Source: Pseudoteredinibacter isoporae_A (lineage in GTDB: Bacteria > Pseudomonadota > Gammaproteobacteria > Pseudomonadales > Cellvibrionaceae). Taken from it: DNA of 64,000 bases. Made by a program: the position numbers and the translations under genes. Under the pieces are notes generated by a model that worked only from the letters and a program-made list of their open reading frames with translations, did not search any database and was not told where the DNA came from. Where the stretch lies: positions 203,224-267,223 of the forward strand of contig NZ_BAABWJ010000006.1 in the NCBI RefSeq assembly GCF_040372805.1, in the 5' to 3' direction. The stretch's first letter is position 1. The number at the start of each line of letters is the position of its first letter. Positions 61,825 to 64,000 of the stretch are shown here, piece by piece.

Positions 61825-64000
61825 TTAGATAAGATCGACAAGATCACTTTCAGTTTTAATTTGTGGGAGATCAGCCTGGGCGTCCTCCCAAACCAGAAGC
61901 TCCGCGTGACCGCTCACAGCCGCAGAGCCCGTCGTAAGAGATTTGGGCTCCATGGTTTCGGTCTGCAGAGCTTTTGGCAACAAAGCATCCAGATTTTGTT
62001 CAAGCTTATCCAGGGCGAGAACATCCTGCAGATCCACTGCGTAGGATGGTTCCGCAAAGGAAGCGAAACTGAATTCCGCATTTTGATCGGTGTCGAATGA
62101 TGGCACAGTCAAAAGATCGTCTTGCTCAGTCAACAGGCCACCAACGGTCGATTTTTCCTTCACCGTACTCAGGGTATTCGCTTCGGCGTCATCAATCGCA
62201 TCTTGCTGGGTTTGCTGCGGAGCTCTCATTAACGGCGAAACCGATACATTTTGAGTATCAAAAATGGAAACCGTCAGTGTCGCCGTATTGCTTTCTGAAT
62301 CCACTACTGCGCCATTCGCTATTTCATTCACCACCGCAGTCACCTGCAGATCATAATCAACCGTCGAACCATTTGCGGAACTGTTGGTGCTTCGAACAAA
62401 CAAGTTGTTTAGATCGGCGCTGGAAATATCAACACTGTTTATTCCGCCACCTGCTGTCAGCAATAAAGTATTGCCATCATATACTTCCCAACCATCAGGA
62501 ATGTTCCCCAGCGTAATTGAGGCGATCGTTTCTGAGCCATCCGTGTCTTGCAACTGCACAGAAATCCCCGAAAGTTTAATCTTCGCGCCCTCACCACCCT
62601 TGTTCAGTTCAATCGGATAATAACCGCCGACATTGCTGTTGTGGTTTGAATCGCCAGCCGTTGGCCCAGCAACAAATTCTGAGTACTGCGCTCCGGTTGC
62701 TTCAAGAGTATCAATATCTCTAAAGACCACCACATTGCTGCTGTTCAAAGCCTGAGGACCACCACCATCGAGGTGAATTCGAATCGAGAAATCTCCCGGG
62801 CCAGAATGGTTGTACACATAAGTTTCCAAAGTGTAATAACCCGTTGCAGGAACGGTATAAGTACCTGCCGCGGTGTAAGAACCTCCACCTTGAGGAACCG
62901 TTTGCGCGGTAGCGGTGCTGTACGGTCCCCAAGTATTACCACTGGTATGGAACAATACGTTTCCGCCCAGTTCAATTTTGGCCGCGTCATCCATGTATCC
63001 CGAGAACGACACCGTTTGCCCTTCTTCGAGATAAATTAATGAAGTGACTTTCTGCAGCTGTCGGGCAGGAATATTCGTCGCGCCATTATTTCCGGACGCA
63101 TTATAGGGTTGCGTCGGAGTACTGACCGTTCCACTCAAACCTGCACTGATGTTCTCCAACTGATTGCCCGCCTGAGGGCCACTCGATGCGTTATTGTACG
63201 TAGTACGAGTAAAACGATCCGAGCTTGGAATTTCTACTAGATCGATATGCTGATTACTTCCACCGTTATAATTCACCAATGAAGTATCAATCAGCGCAGG
63301 GTCCGCATCAGGAGTCACATCAACGGTGAAGGAGGCAGGGCTTGTACTCCAGGCATTGCCATCGTTTACGCTGAATGTAAACGATGCGTAATCGACCTGT
63401 TGATCTCCCGTACCACTTCCTCCGTAGGCATCAGAACCAGATTCATGTTGATCAGGAACAAACTGTAGCCCAGTATTTGGTAATGTGGTGTTATTCAGCT
63501 CCGCCGCTGTAATCACTTGACCCGCAGTGACCGCAACGCCATTCAACATCAAAGTGCCATCGACGGGTAGAGAGTCAATTCGAACAGAATTTAATTGATC
63601 CCCGATGTCGATATCAGAGAAACCAAAATCAGCAACGTTCAATTGTATGGCGACGTCTTCATTACCAGATTTGGAACTTGCAACAGCCTGAGGCCCCTGA
63701 TTGGTTCCGGTCACCGTAATTGTGATAGTTGTTGTCGAGAAACTGCCATCATCGTCTTTTAAGGTGTAGCTGAAGGTATCCGTTGCTGTTGCTCCCAGTG
63801 CGAGGGAATCCGCAGCAGCACTCGGTGTATAGATATAGGAACCGTCCGCTTGAATCGTTAAGGAACCGAGTGTTCCGGCAATGGCCGTATTCACACCGCC
63901 AGTAATGTCACCTGTTTGAGTACCCGCTACAACGCCCGTAATTTCTGCCGCATCTGCACCATCAACATCGGCACCGCCCACATCCGTTCTCACATTGCCT
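61825..64000 (-). CDS. Large VCBS/cadherin-like surface protein (C-terminal part, runs off right edge)
   Basis: The last 725 or so residues are inside the window and the frame is open to the right edge. In order: a VCBS repeat (ADGSYIYTPSAAADSL, DTFSYTLKDDDGSFSTTTITITVTG), a cadherin-like domain (VPDQHESGSDAYGGSGTG, FTFSVNDGNAWS), and a PA14-like or carbohydrate-binding-type domain (LEEGQTVSFSGYMDDAAKIELGG, GYYTLETYVYNHSGPGDFSIRIHLDGGG). A further Ig-like region (DTDGSETIASITLGNIPDGWEV) and a low-complexity tail ending ESDLVDLI follow. No RTX repeats in the visible part. Type I secretion and an adhesive role are inferred from architecture. Confidence 0.85.
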   Translation of the reverse strand, partial: GNVRTDVGGADVDGADAAEITGVVAGTQTGDITGGVNTAIAGTLGSLTIQADGSYIYTPSAAADSLALGATATDTFSYTLKDDDGSFSTTTITITVTGTNQGPQAVASSKSGNEDVAIQLNVADFGFSDIDIGDQLNSVRIDSLPVDGTLMLNGVAVTAGQVITAAELNNTTLPNTGLQFVPDQHESGSDAYGGSGTGDQQVDYASFTFSVNDGNAWSTSPASFTVDVTPDADPALIDTSLVNYNGGSNQHIDLVEIPSSDRFTRTTYNNASSGPQAGNQLENISAGLSGTVSTPTQPYNASGNNGATNIPARQLQKVTSLIYLEEGQTVSFSGYMDDAAKIELGGNVLFHTSGNTWGPYSTATAQTVPQGGGSYTAAGTYTVPATGYYTLETYVYNHSGPGDFSIRIHLDGGGPQALNSSNVVVFRDIDTLEATGAQYSEFVAGPTAGDSNHNSNVGGYYPIELNKGGEGAKIKLSGISVQLQDTDGSETIASITLGNIPDGWEVYDGNTLLLTAGGGINSVDISSADLNNLFVRSTNSSANGSTVDYDLQVTAVVNEIANGAVVDSESNTATLTVSIFDTQNVSVSPLMRAPQQTQQDAIDDAEANTLSTVKEKSTVGGLLTEQDDLLTVPSFDTDQNAEFSFASFAEPSYAVDLQDVLALDKLEQNLDALLPKALQTETMEPKSLTTGSAAVSGHAELLVWEDAQADLPQIKTESDLVDLI

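Noticed and set aside
1..64000. CRISPR arrays, insertion sequences, phage genes, rRNA
   Set aside because: No direct-repeat/spacer pattern, transposase, integrase or rRNA sequence was found anywhere in the window.

Overview
The window is almost entirely a polar-type flagellar and chemotaxis locus from a marine-type gammaproteobacterium, probably near the Oceanospirillales. Gene order and control genes (fleQ, fleSR, fliEFGHIJ, fliKLMN, flgBCDE, flgFGHIJKL, cheVR, flgAMN) follow the Pseudomonas plan. TtcA, RsmE, an Lrp/alanine dehydrogenase pair and tRNA-Arg(CCU) are also gammaproteobacterial in character. The exact genus cannot be read from the window.

Layout. 1-10649 (minus): the basal body, C-ring, export and hook-length genes fliE-F-G-H-I-J-hpt, then fliK-L-M-N, with fliN cut by the left edge. 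10958-15616: a small acidic/basic protein gene and a 1322-residue Ig-repeat surface protein gene on the plus strand, interrupting the flagellar order. 15682-20098 (minus): fleQ-fleS-fleR. 20312-30268 (minus): fliD and two tandem flagellin-flaG pairs. 31085-34307 (plus): fliS, a fliT-like gene and a TPR-methyltransferase. 34532-47905 (minus): flgB to flgL. 48170-52104: cheR and cheV (minus) facing away from flgA, flgM and flgN (plus). 52105-54615 (minus): a three-gene arsenosugar-type cluster (radical SAM ArsS plus two glycosyltransferases). 54794-61573: tRNA-Arg, rsmE, a GGDEF/EAL protein, ald/lrp, a hypothetical gene and ttcA. 61825 to the right edge (minus): the C-terminal part of a large VCBS-type surface protein.

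How it works together. The sequence shows a readable promoter hierarchy. There are -24/-12 (sigma54) sites upstream of fliK, fliE, fleS, flgF, flgB and one flagellin gene, and -35/-10 sigma28 sites upstream of the other flagellin gene and of flgM. This fits FleQ acting with sigma54 to make FleSR and the basal body, FleR acting with sigma54 to make the hook, and FlgM export then releasing sigma28 for late genes.

The most unusual feature is size. Both flagellins (847 and 841 aa), the filament cap FliD (1147 aa), FlgK (1022 aa) and the hook protein FlgE (817 aa) are each far longer than their enterobacterial or Pseudomonas counterparts. All are enlarged by insertion of similar approximately 100-residue modules, whereas the rod, ring and export proteins are of normal size. 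This suggests a coordinated enlargement of the external flagellum. A second point of interest is a surface protein carrying seven regular 53-56-residue repeats, suggestive of a seven-bladed propeller.
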